Positions 6,524-13,676 of a stretch of 15,523 bases of DNA are shown here, piece by piece (position 1 is the first letter of the stretch; the number at the start of each line of letters is the position of its first letter). Position numbers and translations under genes: made by a program. Location of the stretch: the NCBI GenBank assembly GCA_902795835.1, contig CADBNA010000096.1, positions 1 to 15,523 on the forward strand. Reading direction: 5' to 3'. The stretch is from an uncultured Lachnospiraceae bacterium. Lineage in GTDB: Bacteria; Bacillota_A; Clostridia; Lachnospirales; Lachnospiraceae. The notes below the pieces were generated by a model. The model searched no databases. It was not told where the DNA came from and saw only the letters and a program-made list of their open reading frames with translations.

Positions 6524-7948
6524 ATGATCAGACAGGCGGGAAAAGGAAGTGTCACAGTCTGGCTCAGTCTGATTCTCCTGGTGCTGATGTCCGTCATGGC
6601 TGCAGTGCTGTATTCTGCCAGAGGGGCTGCCTGCAGGGTGGCTCTGGCAAGCGGTGTGGAGCAGGGGCTGTATTCACTGTTTGCCCAGTATGACAGGGAT
6701 CTGTATGAGAGGTTCGGGCTTCTTCTGATCGACGGCGGATACGGAAGCGCGGAACTTCGTCTGGGCACTCTGCTGCGTGAGACAGAAGAAGATATTCTCC
6801 GGGTGATCCGCCCTGTCGTATATGGTGCGCCGGGCAGCGATATTCTTCATATGGATCTCACCGGCGGTTCGGTGACAGGGTATCTGCTGGCGACGGATCA
6901 GGGCGCTGCCGCTTTCAGGCATCAGGTGTGCGAAGCAGCAATGGCCGGGACAGGGGATTCCGGGACTCCGGATTATCCGGGCGGCCCGGAAAGCGCCCGT
7001 GACATGGCGGATTACCTGCTGAATCTGCGTGCCGGCTTCTCGGCAGAGGGAGAAGAGCCGGCGTCCGGGGAGGAAACGGAAGTGCCGGAGGGATTTGTTA
7101 ATCCTCTCGATGCTGTCCGGTTTCTGCAGGGCCAGGAGCTGCTTTTCCTGGTCCTGCCGGATCAGGGACGCGTTTCTGATGCAGCAGTGCCGGAACAGGA
7201 TCTTATGAGCAGACGTGTTTTAAACAGAGGGATGGGTCTTGTGCCGTCGACGGCAGGGTCTGCAGGGGAACAGGCAGCGCTCCTGGCATATCTCACGGAA
7301 ATGTTTTCCTGCTTTACAGACGAATCTTCCGGTGAGGGATTGCAGTATCAGATAGAATATGCTGTCGGCCGGCACTGCACAGACCGGGAAAATCTTCAGG
7401 AGGCGCTGCAGAAACTGTTTGTCATACGGGAAGCCTCCAACATGGTTTACCTGATGTCAAGTCCCTCGCGGCAGGAGGAGGCGTCCCGTATGGCGGCGAT
7501 TATTGCGGCAGTCATGCTTCAGCCGGAACTGCAGCCTGCCGCAGCGTTTGCCCTGAAAACTGCATGGGCCTACGGGGAGAGCATTCTGGATCTGCGTACG
7601 CTTCTGAACGGAGGAAGAATCCCGATGATGAAAGATGACAGCACATGGCAGCTTCCTCTGAATGCCCTGGCCGGTATCGGGACAGACGCACCCTCCGGGT
7701 CCGGCTGTGCGGAGGGACTGTCCTATCCGGAGTATCTGCAGATCCTTCTGGCGGATGAAAACAGTTCTTCACTGACGGCTGCGCTCATGGATCTCACAGA
7801 ACACCTGATGCGCACGGAACGGCACAGGCCGCATTTCCGGCTGGATAACTGCCTGGAAGCCGTGGAGCTGGAATTTGAAGCGGAGGCCGGGCGGCAAAGA
7901 TATCATATTGAGCGCAGATATGCCTATGATCCCGGGATGTTCGGATAA
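6524..7948 (+). CDS. DUF5702-type TadE/TadG-like surface protein of the Tad locus
   Basis: A 474-residue protein with one N-terminal membrane helix (about 9-30, GSVTVWLSLILLVLMSVMAA) and a long extracytoplasmic region. The N-terminus resembles TadE/TadG pseudopilins, but the usual Glu after the Thr-Val is Trp (W13). The following block (VEQGLYSLFAQYDRDLYERFGLLLID, about 45-70) is what I recall as characteristic of the DUF5702 family encoded in Firmicutes Tad loci. The middle has an acidic Glu/Gly-rich stretch (about 165-190). It starts four bases after the pilin stop with no clear RBS. The exact function is unknown; a tip, anchor or pilus-associated surface component is an inference from topology and context. 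Confidence 0.8.
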   Translation: MIRQAGKGSVTVWLSLILLVLMSVMAAVLYSARGAACRVALASGVEQGLYSLFAQYDRDLYERFGLLLIDGGYGSAELRLGTLLRETEEDILRVIRPVVYGAPGSDILHMDLTGGSVTGYLLATDQGAAAFRHQVCEAAMAGTGDSGTPDYPGGPESARDMADYLLNLRAGFSAEGEEPASGEETEVPEGFVNPLDAVRFLQGQELLFLVLPDQGRVSDAAVPEQDLMSRRVLNRGMGLVPSTAGSAGEQAALLAYLTEMFSCFTDESSGEGLQYQIEYAVGRHCTDRENLQEALQKLFVIREASNMVYLMSSPSRQEEASRMAAIIAAVMLQPELQPAAAFALKTAWAYGESILDLRTLLNGGRIPMMKDDSTWQLPLNALAGIGTDAPSGSGCAEGLSYPEYLQILLADENSSSLTAALMDLTEHLMRTERHRPHFRLDNCLEAVELEFEAEAGRQRYHIERRYAYDPGMFG

Positions 7949-8036
7949 ACATAAATATACAGGCCCGGAACGCATGAAAGAGTGGCCCCGGCGTGTCGGA
8001 AACATGAAATGAATTAAAAAATCATCACTCTTCCAG
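7949..8036 (+). other. Spacer between the DUF5702 gene and the TadE-like gene
   Basis: This stretch of 88 bases has an A-rich end (TGAATTAAAAAATCATC) but no convincing -35/-10 pair and no terminator. I see no short gene in it. Confidence 0.4.
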
Positions 8037-8042
8037 ATGAAG

Positions 8043-8048
8043 AAAGGA
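8043..8048 (+). promoter_or_regulatory. RBS deciding the TadE-like start at 8058
   Basis: AAAGGA is about ten bases before the ATG at 8058, whereas the in-frame ATG at 8037 has no purine-rich site. This favours the shorter form by seven residues. Confidence 0.55.
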
Positions 8049-8057
8049 AAAGAAGAA

Positions 8058-8753
8058 ATGCTGCCCCCGATGCATTCCCTTACGAACCGTTATGACACAA
8101 AGGGACCATTCTTTCATGCGCTCCGGAGGGGAAGCCTGACCGTGGAGGCATCACTGGCGGCTCCGCTCTTTTTGTTTTGCATGATCGCACTGATCTGTAT
8201 GACAGATATCTACGGTCTGTATGTGCGTCAGCAGATACGGCTGCAGGAACAGGCAGAGATGAGCGGGGCTGCAGCCGTTCCGGGACAGGCAGTCATTGAT
8301 CTGCCCCGGCCGGCAGAGTGGGATGTGCCGGGCTTCGGATTGTTCGGAGGGCATGTCAGCATTGCCTGCCGCGCGCGCGTCCGGGCCTGGACCGGCCGTG
8401 ATCTGTCCCGCAATGAAGGGACAGAACCGGAAGAAGAACAGCTGGTTTATGTGACGGAACACGGGCGCGTGTATCATACTGATGCGGCATGCACGCATAT
8501 TGATCTGAGCCTGCATGCCGCAGACAGCGGCAGTCTTGAACATCTCCGCAACACTTCCGGGGGCCGGTATCATGCATGCGAAAAGTGTGTCGGCAGCGGC
8601 AATGTTAATGCGGTCGTCTTTATCACAGATGAGGGAGACCGTTTTCATAATACCGCTTCCTGCAGCGGGCTGAAACGGTCTGTACATCTGGTCCCGGTCA
8701 CAGAGACGGGGGATCTGCCTTTGTGCAGCCGCTGCGGAGCCGCGGGACATTGA
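8058..8753 (+). CDS. TadE-like pseudopilin with two tandem Cys/His modules
   Basis: A 231-residue protein (238 if the ATG at 8037 is used). A TadE-type signal, RGSLTVEA (24-31), precedes one membrane helix (about 32-54). The probable cut after G25 leaves Glu at +5, so it should be processed by the locus prepilin peptidases. The extracytoplasmic part ends in two similar modules of about 45 residues: VYVTEHGRVYH...C...CEKC (130-177; H140, C145, C174, C177) and VFITDEGDRFH...CSGLK...CSRC (about 187-226; H197, C202, C223, C226). Each has a YH/FHxxxxC start and a CxxC end, giving one His and three Cys that could bind zinc or form disulfides. I recall similar modules in other Clostridia TadE proteins, but know no defined function. 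Its likely place is as a minor pilin or pilus adaptor. Confidence 0.8.
   Translation: MLPPMHSLTNRYDTKGPFFHALRRGSLTVEASLAAPLFLFCMIALICMTDIYGLYVRQQIRLQEQAEMSGAAAVPGQAVIDLPRPAEWDVPGFGLFGGHVSIACRARVRAWTGRDLSRNEGTEPEEEQLVYVTEHGRVYHTDAACTHIDLSLHAADSGSLEHLRNTSGGRYHACEKCVGSGNVNAVVFITDEGDRFHNTASCSGLKRSVHLVPVTETGDLPLCSRCGAAGH
8445..8735 (+). repeat. Tandem protein-level repeat (HxxxxC...CxxC modules)
   Basis: Two copies of a V-[YF]-[VI]-T-x2-G-x2-[YF]-H-x4-C ... C-x2-C module are encoded at 8445-8588 and 8613-8735. They align at the His, all three Cys, the VT/IT strand and the preceding Gly, but differ at most other positions, so this is an old duplication rather than a recent DNA repeat. Confidence 0.75.
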
Positions 8754-8766
8754 ATGAGCGTCAGAC

Positions 8767-8776
8767 GGGAGAAGGA
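8767..8776 (+). promoter_or_regulatory. RBS deciding the second prepilin peptidase start
   Basis: GGGAGAAGGA ends four bases before the ATG at 8781, while the ATG at 8754, directly abutting the previous stop, has no matched RBS. Confidence 0.55.
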
Positions 8777-8780
8777 AAGC

Positions 8781-9206
8781 ATGATCGTATTTCTGGTATT
8801 CCTGGCAGATACGGTACAGGACATAAGAAAGGGAGAAATATTCCTGCGATTTACCATGGCGGTTATTGCTGCCGGCCTCTTCCGGAAATTGCTGCCGGTG
8901 CTGACAGGGGCTGCGGGAATAACGCCTGCTTCCGCTGCAGGAGCGGCGGCACCGCTGATGCCCGGCATTCTGTTTTTGCTGTCTTCCCGGCTCACAGGAG
9001 GAAAAGTCGGAGCAGGTGACGGACTGGCGGTTCTGGCAGCGGGTTTCTGGACAACGCTTCCGGCATTGCTGCCGGTTTGTCTGCTGGCACTTGCGCTGGT
9101 GCCGGCAGCGGCAGTTCTGTCGGCATTCTGCCGGCACCAGAGGAGAGAATGGCCGTTTCTGCCGTTTCTCCTGACTGCATGGGTAATCTGTGCGCCGTTC
9201 AGGTGA
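8781..9206 (+). CDS. Prepilin peptidase, A24 family (second copy)
   Basis: A 141-residue membrane protein of the same A24 prepilin peptidase family as the gene at 1322, but only distantly similar to it. Counted from 8781, the catalytic Asp are D14 in QDIRKGEI (first motif, DxRxxxI) and D80 in GAGDG (77-81, second motif GxGDx). Hydrophobic segments fill the rest and PFLLTAWVI closes the protein. It follows the TadE-like gene and precedes another, so it may serve the pseudopilins while the first copy serves Flp; this split is an inference. The ATG at 8754 would add nine mostly charged residues (MSVRREKES) and cannot be excluded. Confidence 0.82.
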   Translation: MIVFLVFLADTVQDIRKGEIFLRFTMAVIAAGLFRKLLPVLTGAAGITPASAAGAAAPLMPGILFLLSSRLTGGKVGAGDGLAVLAAGFWTTLPALLPVCLLALALVPAAAVLSAFCRHQRREWPFLPFLLTAWVICAPFR

Positions 9207-9223
9207 AAGGCAGGTATGCGGGA

Positions 9224-9652
9224 ATGAAAAAGGAGAGAAGACAACAGCTGAAGAAAGGCGTGATGACAGTAGAAGCTTCTGTCATTTATCCGCTCCTGTG
9301 TATGATGACGGCCCTTCTGCTGGTGTGTGTTTTTTATCGTCACAACCTGAATTATTATACGGCGGCGGCTGCCGAATCGGCCATGCGCGGAAATGCGGCG
9401 GCAGAGGGAGGAGAAGACCGGCCGGAACAGCAGGCAGCTATATCTGCAGCGTCGAGAACGGCTGACCAGCCGGTTCCGGGAAGTATTCCGCAGGCGGAAG
9501 TATTCTGCGGAGAAGGGGTCAGCACCGTTTCCTTCAGCGGTCAGAGATTTGCCGCGTTTACACACTGGTTTTCGTGGGAAACCGGGATTTCTGTCCGGAA
9601 AGTGCATCCTGTCGGAGCAATTCGTCAGGCCTGGCGTATGCAGCCGAAATGA
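9224..9652 (+). CDS. TadE-like pseudopilin (second copy)
   Basis: A 142-residue single-pass protein with a positively charged N-terminus (MKKERRQQLKK), a TadE-type signal KKGVMTVEAS (11-20) and one membrane helix (about 19-37, IYPLLCMMTALLLVCVF). A cut after G12 would put Glu (E17) at +5, as in the other TadE-like protein. The remaining about 100 residues are extracytoplasmic, with no motif I recognise. I start it at the ATG at 9224 because the signal begins there; the reading frame is open much farther upstream, but that part overlaps the prepilin peptidase gene. AGG at 9211-9213 is a modest RBS. It is probably a minor pilin-like component. Confidence 0.82.
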   Translation: MKKERRQQLKKGVMTVEASVIYPLLCMMTALLLVCVFYRHNLNYYTAAAAESAMRGNAAAEGGEDRPEQQAAISAASRTADQPVPGSIPQAEVFCGEGVSTVSFSGQRFAAFTHWFSWETGISVRKVHPVGAIRQAWRMQPK

Positions 9653-9733
9653 GAGTGCTCTTCCCCGGACAGGGAAAACACATGTTTATCACGGGCAGAG
9701 ACGGAAAAAGGGAGCCATGATCGGAGGGCGCAG
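9653..9733 (+). other. Spacer before the FHA gene
   Basis: This 81-base spacer has a small 5-bp hairpin (TTCCC 9661-9665 with GGGAA 9672-9676) and a good RBS, GGAGGG (9723-9728), five bases before the ATG at 9734. No promoter or terminator is seen. Confidence 0.4.
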
Positions 9734-10930
9734 ATGAGGATTGAGCACAGTCGGGACAGTCAGAAACAATACCTTGTGCTGTCAGGAGGAGATACCCCTT
9801 CTTCCAGGGCATATCCGGTCTGCATGCTGACGGAAAACGAAATCCCCGGATTCCTGTCCTGCCGGACAGAAGAGATCGACCGGCAGCTGCGATTTATATA
9901 CGACATTACCGATATGCAGACATTGCGGGATGCCTTCAGGGCTGGTGAGACAGGGCGGGAACGGCTGGTTTTGCTGCTCAGGACCCTGGCGGAAGCCATG
10001 GAGATGCTGGACCGTTATCTGCTGCCGGCAGACAGCCTGCAGCTGTCTCCGGACCTGATATTTCTGGACCGGAACAGCGGGGCTGTCAGACTGGTCTGTT
10101 ATCCTGACAGGGAAAGCTCTTTCACAGAACAGATACAATTGTTCAGTGAGCACCTGCTTTCCGTGCTGAAAAACGACGACAGGGACGCTGTTGTGATCGG
10201 ATATGCTTTTTATCAGAAATGCCGGGACAGTGTGATCACAGCAGACGGCCTCCGGCAGCTGGCACAAAAGAGAGCCTGCCGTCCGCTGTCTTCCGCCCGC
10301 GGAACGGCCGGCCATTCAGAGTCGGAAACACAGTTGGATGCAGACTGGCTCTTTGATGCCGGCAGTTCTCAAAATAAAGAAAACGCTTTTCTGACCGGGG
10401 AAAAGAAAACCGGCTGGATGGAACGGCTTCTGCCTTTTACTTCCCGGTGCAGAAGGACAACGCAGAAAAAGAAAGCAAGCCTTACCAGGGGGATCCGGGG
10501 GCGGGAAAAAAGACGGGACGGGACCGGTCACCGAAGGACGCCGGCAAGAACCGGGGGGACGGAGGATTCCGGAAAAGAGGAACACACCGTTCTTTTGTCC
10601 GGGGAAAAGGCAGAGCTTTCAGAATTCCGGGCTGTTCTTGTGCCCGTGCGGAGCAGGGGACAGATGCCCCTTCGCCTGTTCAGGGACCAGAGTATTCTGG
10701 GAAGGAATCCGGCAGCTGCAGACCTTGTCGTCGCTTCCCCGCTGGTAAGCCGGGTACATGCCCGTCTTCTCTGGCAGGAAGGGCAGTATTGCATAGAAGA
10801 TGTCTTTTCAAAAAACGGTACCTGGGTCAACGGGATATTCCTGTCTCCGGGAAGCAGGCAGCGCCTGGAGAGCGGGGACGAGCTGCTGGTCGGCGACAGA
10901 AAATTCCGGTACGAATTAAACAGCATGTAA
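9734..10930 (+). CDS. FHA-domain protein with a DUF6382-like N-terminal domain
   Basis: A 398-residue cytoplasmic protein. The C-terminal forkhead-associated domain (about 298-398) has the full phosphothreonine-reading set: LGR (322-324), SRVH (339-342) and the KNGTWVNG block (360-367, N361-G362). The N-terminal domain (about 10-180) resembles what is called DUF6382, found with FHA in Clostridia Tad loci; its function is not known. A Lys/Arg-rich linker (about 222-275, including RRTTQKKK and REKRRD) joins them. No membrane helix is seen. It is the last gene of the pilus run and has a good RBS. It probably couples the Tad machine to Ser/Thr phosphorylation, for example by a PrkC-type kinase, but no kinase is in this window. 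Confidence 0.83.
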   Translation: MRIEHSRDSQKQYLVLSGGDTPSSRAYPVCMLTENEIPGFLSCRTEEIDRQLRFIYDITDMQTLRDAFRAGETGRERLVLLLRTLAEAMEMLDRYLLPADSLQLSPDLIFLDRNSGAVRLVCYPDRESSFTEQIQLFSEHLLSVLKNDDRDAVVIGYAFYQKCRDSVITADGLRQLAQKRACRPLSSARGTAGHSESETQLDADWLFDAGSSQNKENAFLTGEKKTGWMERLLPFTSRCRRTTQKKKASLTRGIRGREKRRDGTGHRRTPARTGGTEDSGKEEHTVLLSGEKAELSEFRAVLVPVRSRGQMPLRLFRDQSILGRNPAAADLVVASPLVSRVHARLLWQEGQYCIEDVFSKNGTWVNGIFLSPGSRQRLESGDELLVGDRKFRYELNSM

Positions 10931-10946
10931 CAGGATAAGTGTTCTC

Positions 10947-10975
10947 TTGCGGTTTTATGGTCCTTGCGTTATCAT
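10947..10975 (+). promoter_or_regulatory. Candidate promoter and iron-box-like sequence before feoAB
   Basis: TTGCGG (10947-10952), 17 bases and TATCAT (10970-10975) form a modest promoter. The sequence TTATCATTATT (10969-10979) over the -10 resembles half of a Fur-type site, which would suit iron repression, but the second half is not clear. Low confidence. Confidence 0.35.
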
Positions 10976-11034
10976 TATTGCCAGGACAATAGAGGCGTCA
11001 AAGATTCGTAAAAGATCTCAAAGATTGATGCACC

Positions 11035-11041
11035 GGAGGAG
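11035..11041 (+). promoter_or_regulatory. RBS that fixes the feoAB start
   Basis: GGAGGAG, ten bases before the ATG at 11052, marks the start exactly where the FeoA domain begins (MTLRELKPGQ). This argues against the TTG codon at 10947 and the ATG at 11028 in the same frame. Confidence 0.8.
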
Positions 11042-11051
11042 AATTTTGACA

Positions 11052-13454
11052 ATGACTTTGCGGGAACTGAAACCCGGGCAGCAGGCCCGGATAACTGCTG
11101 TGGGAGGAGAAGGAGCACTCCGGCAGCACTTTCTGGATATGGGAGTTATTCCCGGCACAGAAGTTACGGTAATAAAATATGCCCCGCTGGGAGATCCCAT
11201 GGAACTGATGCTGCATGGATATAAGCTGACGCTGCGCCTGGCAGACGCCGCCGAGATTTCCGTGGAGCCTGTCCCGGAGGGGCTGCAGGAGGATTCCGGA
11301 AGCACGGAAAATGACCGCCGGAGTCTGTCCGGATGTCCGGAATCCCGTCGGATGGGAGATACGGCGGGTGAGCGGAAAAAGAAAAACGAGCATCCGGGTT
11401 TCGGAGAAACCGGCCGGTTTCATCCGAAAGGTTCAGGTGATCCGCTTCCGCCGGGGACGCTGCTGACATTCGCCCTGGTGGGAAATCAGAACAGCGGCAA
11501 AACGACGCTGTTCAATCAGCTGACCGGCTCGAACCAGCATGTCGGGAACTTTCCCGGCGTCACCGTAAGCCGCAAAGACGGGCCGATCCGGGGATATGCC
11601 AATACAAGAATTACTGACCTTCCCGGCATTTATTCCATGTCTCCCTACAGCAGCGAGGAGATTGTGTCCAGAAATTTTGTCCTGGATGAAAAACCAAAGG
11701 CCATTATCAATATTGTAGACGCCACCAATATTCACAGGAATCTGTATCTGACCATGCAGCTGCTGGAGCTGGGGATCCCGCTGGTAGTAGCCCTCAACAT
11801 GATGGACGAGGTGACCGCCAACGGCGGGGCTATTGATATTAACCGGATGGAAGCCATGCTGGGCGTGCCCGTCGTGCCGATTTCCGCTGCAAAAAACGCA
11901 GGTGTGGATGAACTGACAAGGCATGCCATTCATATCGCGCAATATCAGGAACGCCCTATGCGGCAGGATTTCTGTGACGGTATTGAACAGGGGGCCATGC
12001 ACCGCTGTATTCACGGAATCGTGCATCTTATCGAGGATCATGCCGCAAAGGCCGGTCTGCCTGTGCGGTTTGCTGCCGGCAAGATTATCGAGGGAGATCC
12101 TCTGGTGATGGAACAGCTGCAGCTGGATCCGAATGAAAAGGAAATGCTTGAGCACATCATTCTGCAGATGGAGAAGGAGCGGGGGCTGGGCCGCAGTGCC
12201 GCCATGGCAGATATGCGTTATTCCTTTATCATAAAGGTGTGTGAACAGACGGTAAAAAAACCGGCAGAAAGCAAAGAGCGTATCCGGAGTGAGAAAATCG
12301 ACAGGATCCTGACAGGTAAGTATACCGCTATTCCGGCCTTTATCGTCATTATGTTTCTGGTGTTTTACCTGACATTTAATGTAATTGGAGCGTGGCTGCA
12401 GACGGCGCTGGAATACGGTATCGGTGAAATCACAGCGCTGACAGACCGCGCACTGACGTCTGCAGGTGTGAACGAGGCCATTCACGGACTGATAACGAAC
12501 GGCATATTTGAAGGGGTTGGCAGCGTGCTGAGTTTTCTTCCGATTATCGTGACCCTGTTTTTTTTCCTGTCGCTGCTGGAGGACAGCGGCTATATTGCCC
12601 GCGTGGCCTTTTTTATGGACCGCCTGCTCCGGAAGATCGGGCTGAGCGGACGAAGCATTGTGCCTCTGCTGATCGGATTCGGCTGTACCGTCCCTGCCGT
12701 CATGGCTACACGGACACTGCCCAGCGAACGGGACAGGAGGATGACCATTCTTCTGACTCCTTTTATGAGCTGTACCGCCAAGCTTCCGATTTACGGCTTC
12801 TTTGTGAACGCATTTTTCCCGAAACAGGGAGGCCTGATCATGGTGGGAATGTATGTCCTCGGCATTCTGACAGGTATTCTGGCTGCATTTCTCTACCGGA
12901 AAACGCTGTTCCGGGGAGAGCCGGCGCCTTTTGTCATGGAACTGCCTGATTACCGCATGCCGGCTCCGAGAAATGTGGCACAGCTTCTGTGGGAAAAGGC
13001 CAAGGATTTTCTGCAGAGAGCTTTTTCCATTATCCTGATTGCTACGATGATTGTCTGGTTTTTAAAGAGCTTTGACATGCATCTCAATTTTGTGGCGAGA
13101 TCAGAGACCAGCATACTGGCGGTGCTGGCCGGTTTTCTGAATCCGCTGCTCGCGCCGCTTGGTCTCGGCGACTGGAGAATTGCCACTTCACTGATCAGCG
13201 GGTTCCTCGCCAAAGAGAGTGTTGTTGCCACAATGGAAGTGCTGTTTGAGAGGAACGCAGCCTCTCTGCTGTCTGCGCAGGCTGCGGCCTCCATGCTGGT
13301 TTTCTCCCTGCTCTACACGCCCTGTGTGGCTGCAATCGCCTCAGTGAAAAGAGAACTGGGGGCCCGATATGCTTTCGGCGTTGTGATCTGGCAGTGTGTG
13401 ATTGCCTGGATCGCCGCGTTCCTGGTCAGAATAGTTTTTATGCTTGCCGGTTAG
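11052..13454 (+). CDS. feoB: Ferrous iron transporter, FeoA-FeoB fusion
   Basis: An 800-residue fusion of FeoA and FeoB, the GTP-driven Fe2+ importer of the cytoplasmic membrane. Residues 2-73 are FeoA (SH3-like; GALRQHFLDMGVIPG and LTLRLADAAEI). A charged linker of about 60 residues follows, then the FeoB G domain: G1 GNQNSGKT (144-151), G2 GVT in NFPGVT (166-171), G3 DLPG (189-192), G4 NMMD (249-252) and G5 SAAKN (278-282). The membrane part has the two gate motifs, GFGCTVPAVMATR (542-554) and FMSCTAKLPIYG (571-582), plus AKES (720-723) and TPC (756-758). All key residues are intact. G1 has Gln where many FeoB have Pro, which I recall as common in Clostridia. Its stop codon lies in the RBS of the small Cys-rich partner. 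Iron control is likely but not shown. Confidence 0.96.
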   Translation: MTLRELKPGQQARITAVGGEGALRQHFLDMGVIPGTEVTVIKYAPLGDPMELMLHGYKLTLRLADAAEISVEPVPEGLQEDSGSTENDRRSLSGCPESRRMGDTAGERKKKNEHPGFGETGRFHPKGSGDPLPPGTLLTFALVGNQNSGKTTLFNQLTGSNQHVGNFPGVTVSRKDGPIRGYANTRITDLPGIYSMSPYSSEEIVSRNFVLDEKPKAIINIVDATNIHRNLYLTMQLLELGIPLVVALNMMDEVTANGGAIDINRMEAMLGVPVVPISAAKNAGVDELTRHAIHIAQYQERPMRQDFCDGIEQGAMHRCIHGIVHLIEDHAAKAGLPVRFAAGKIIEGDPLVMEQLQLDPNEKEMLEHIILQMEKERGLGRSAAMADMRYSFIIKVCEQTVKKPAESKERIRSEKIDRILTGKYTAIPAFIVIMFLVFYLTFNVIGAWLQTALEYGIGEITALTDRALTSAGVNEAIHGLITNGIFEGVGSVLSFLPIIVTLFFFLSLLEDSGYIARVAFFMDRLLRKIGLSGRSIVPLLIGFGCTVPAVMATRTLPSERDRRMTILLTPFMSCTAKLPIYGFFVNAFFPKQGGLIMVGMYVLGILTGILAAFLYRKTLFRGEPAPFVMELPDYRMPAPRNVAQLLWEKAKDFLQRAFSIILIATMIVWFLKSFDMHLNFVARSETSILAVLAGFLNPLLAPLGLGDWRIATSLISGFLAKESVVATMEVLFERNAASLLSAQAAASMLVFSLLYTPCVAAIASVKRELGARYAFGVVIWQCVIAWIAAFLVRIVFMLAG

Positions 13455-13465
13455 GAGAAAATGAA

Positions 13466-13615
13466 ATGAATATATGGGATATAGTACTGACGGTCCTGCT
13501 GGCAGCGGCAGCCGCGGGCGCCGCCGTCACGGCTGTCCGGAGAAAAAGGAAGGGCGGCTGCGGCTGCGGCTGTGAAGGCTGCACGAGAGAAAAATGTCCC
13601 GGGCAGAATAAATAA
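13466..13615 (+). CDS. FeoB-associated Cys-rich membrane protein
   Basis: A 49-residue peptide: one N-terminal membrane helix (about 4-24, IVLTVLLAAAAAGAAVTAV), an Arg/Lys cluster (RRKRK, 25-29) and a Cys-rich tail C-x-C-x-C-x2-C-x4-C (C32, C34, C36, C39, C44). This is the usual form of the small proteins found after feoB in Firmicutes, thought to help iron transfer or take the part of FeoC. AGGAGA at 13453-13458 overlaps the feoB stop and lies seven bases from the ATG. The frame continues upstream into feoB, but RBS and family fit place the start here. By topology the Cys tail is expected in the cytoplasm. Confidence 0.9.
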   Translation: MNIWDIVLTVLLAAAAAGAAVTAVRRKRKGGCGCGCEGCTREKCPGQNK

Positions 13616-13622
13616 AAAATGG

Positions 13623-13676
13623 AAAAAAGGAGAGCAAGGCGAATGAGGAAGAATTACTCTAGATCAGGGCTCTCCT
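13623..13676 (-). terminator. Probable nadE terminator
   Basis: On the minus strand AGGAGAGC (13676-13669) can pair with GCTCTCCT (13635-13628), followed by a run of six T (13628-13623, the first of them shared with the stem). The stem spans the nadE stop codon and the loop is long (33 bases), so it is a weaker case than a compact hairpin. On the plus strand no T-run follows, so it would not clearly end the feo transcript. Confidence 0.45.

Noticed and set aside
8151..9137. Minus-strand frame of 328 codons
   Set aside because: Shadow of the TadE-like gene and second prepilin peptidase; Gln/Arg-rich antisense of known motifs.
9077..9223. Upstream extension of the second TadE-like protein
   Set aside because: Lies almost wholly within the peptidase gene; the pilin signal begins just after 9224.
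10947..11051. TTG start and 35-residue extension of feoAB
   Set aside because: No RBS, and GGAGGAG precedes the ATG at 11052, which begins the FeoA domain exactly.
11046..11051. TTGACA just before the feoAB ATG
   Set aside because: It falls between the RBS and start codon and has no matching -10; chance match.
11433..12485. Minus-strand frame of 350 codons
   Set aside because: Shadow of feoB; His/Gln-rich with no family pattern.
13555..13575. GGCTGC tandem triplet-like repeat
   Set aside because: It encodes the Gly-Cys run of the FeoB-associated protein; composition is explained by the protein.
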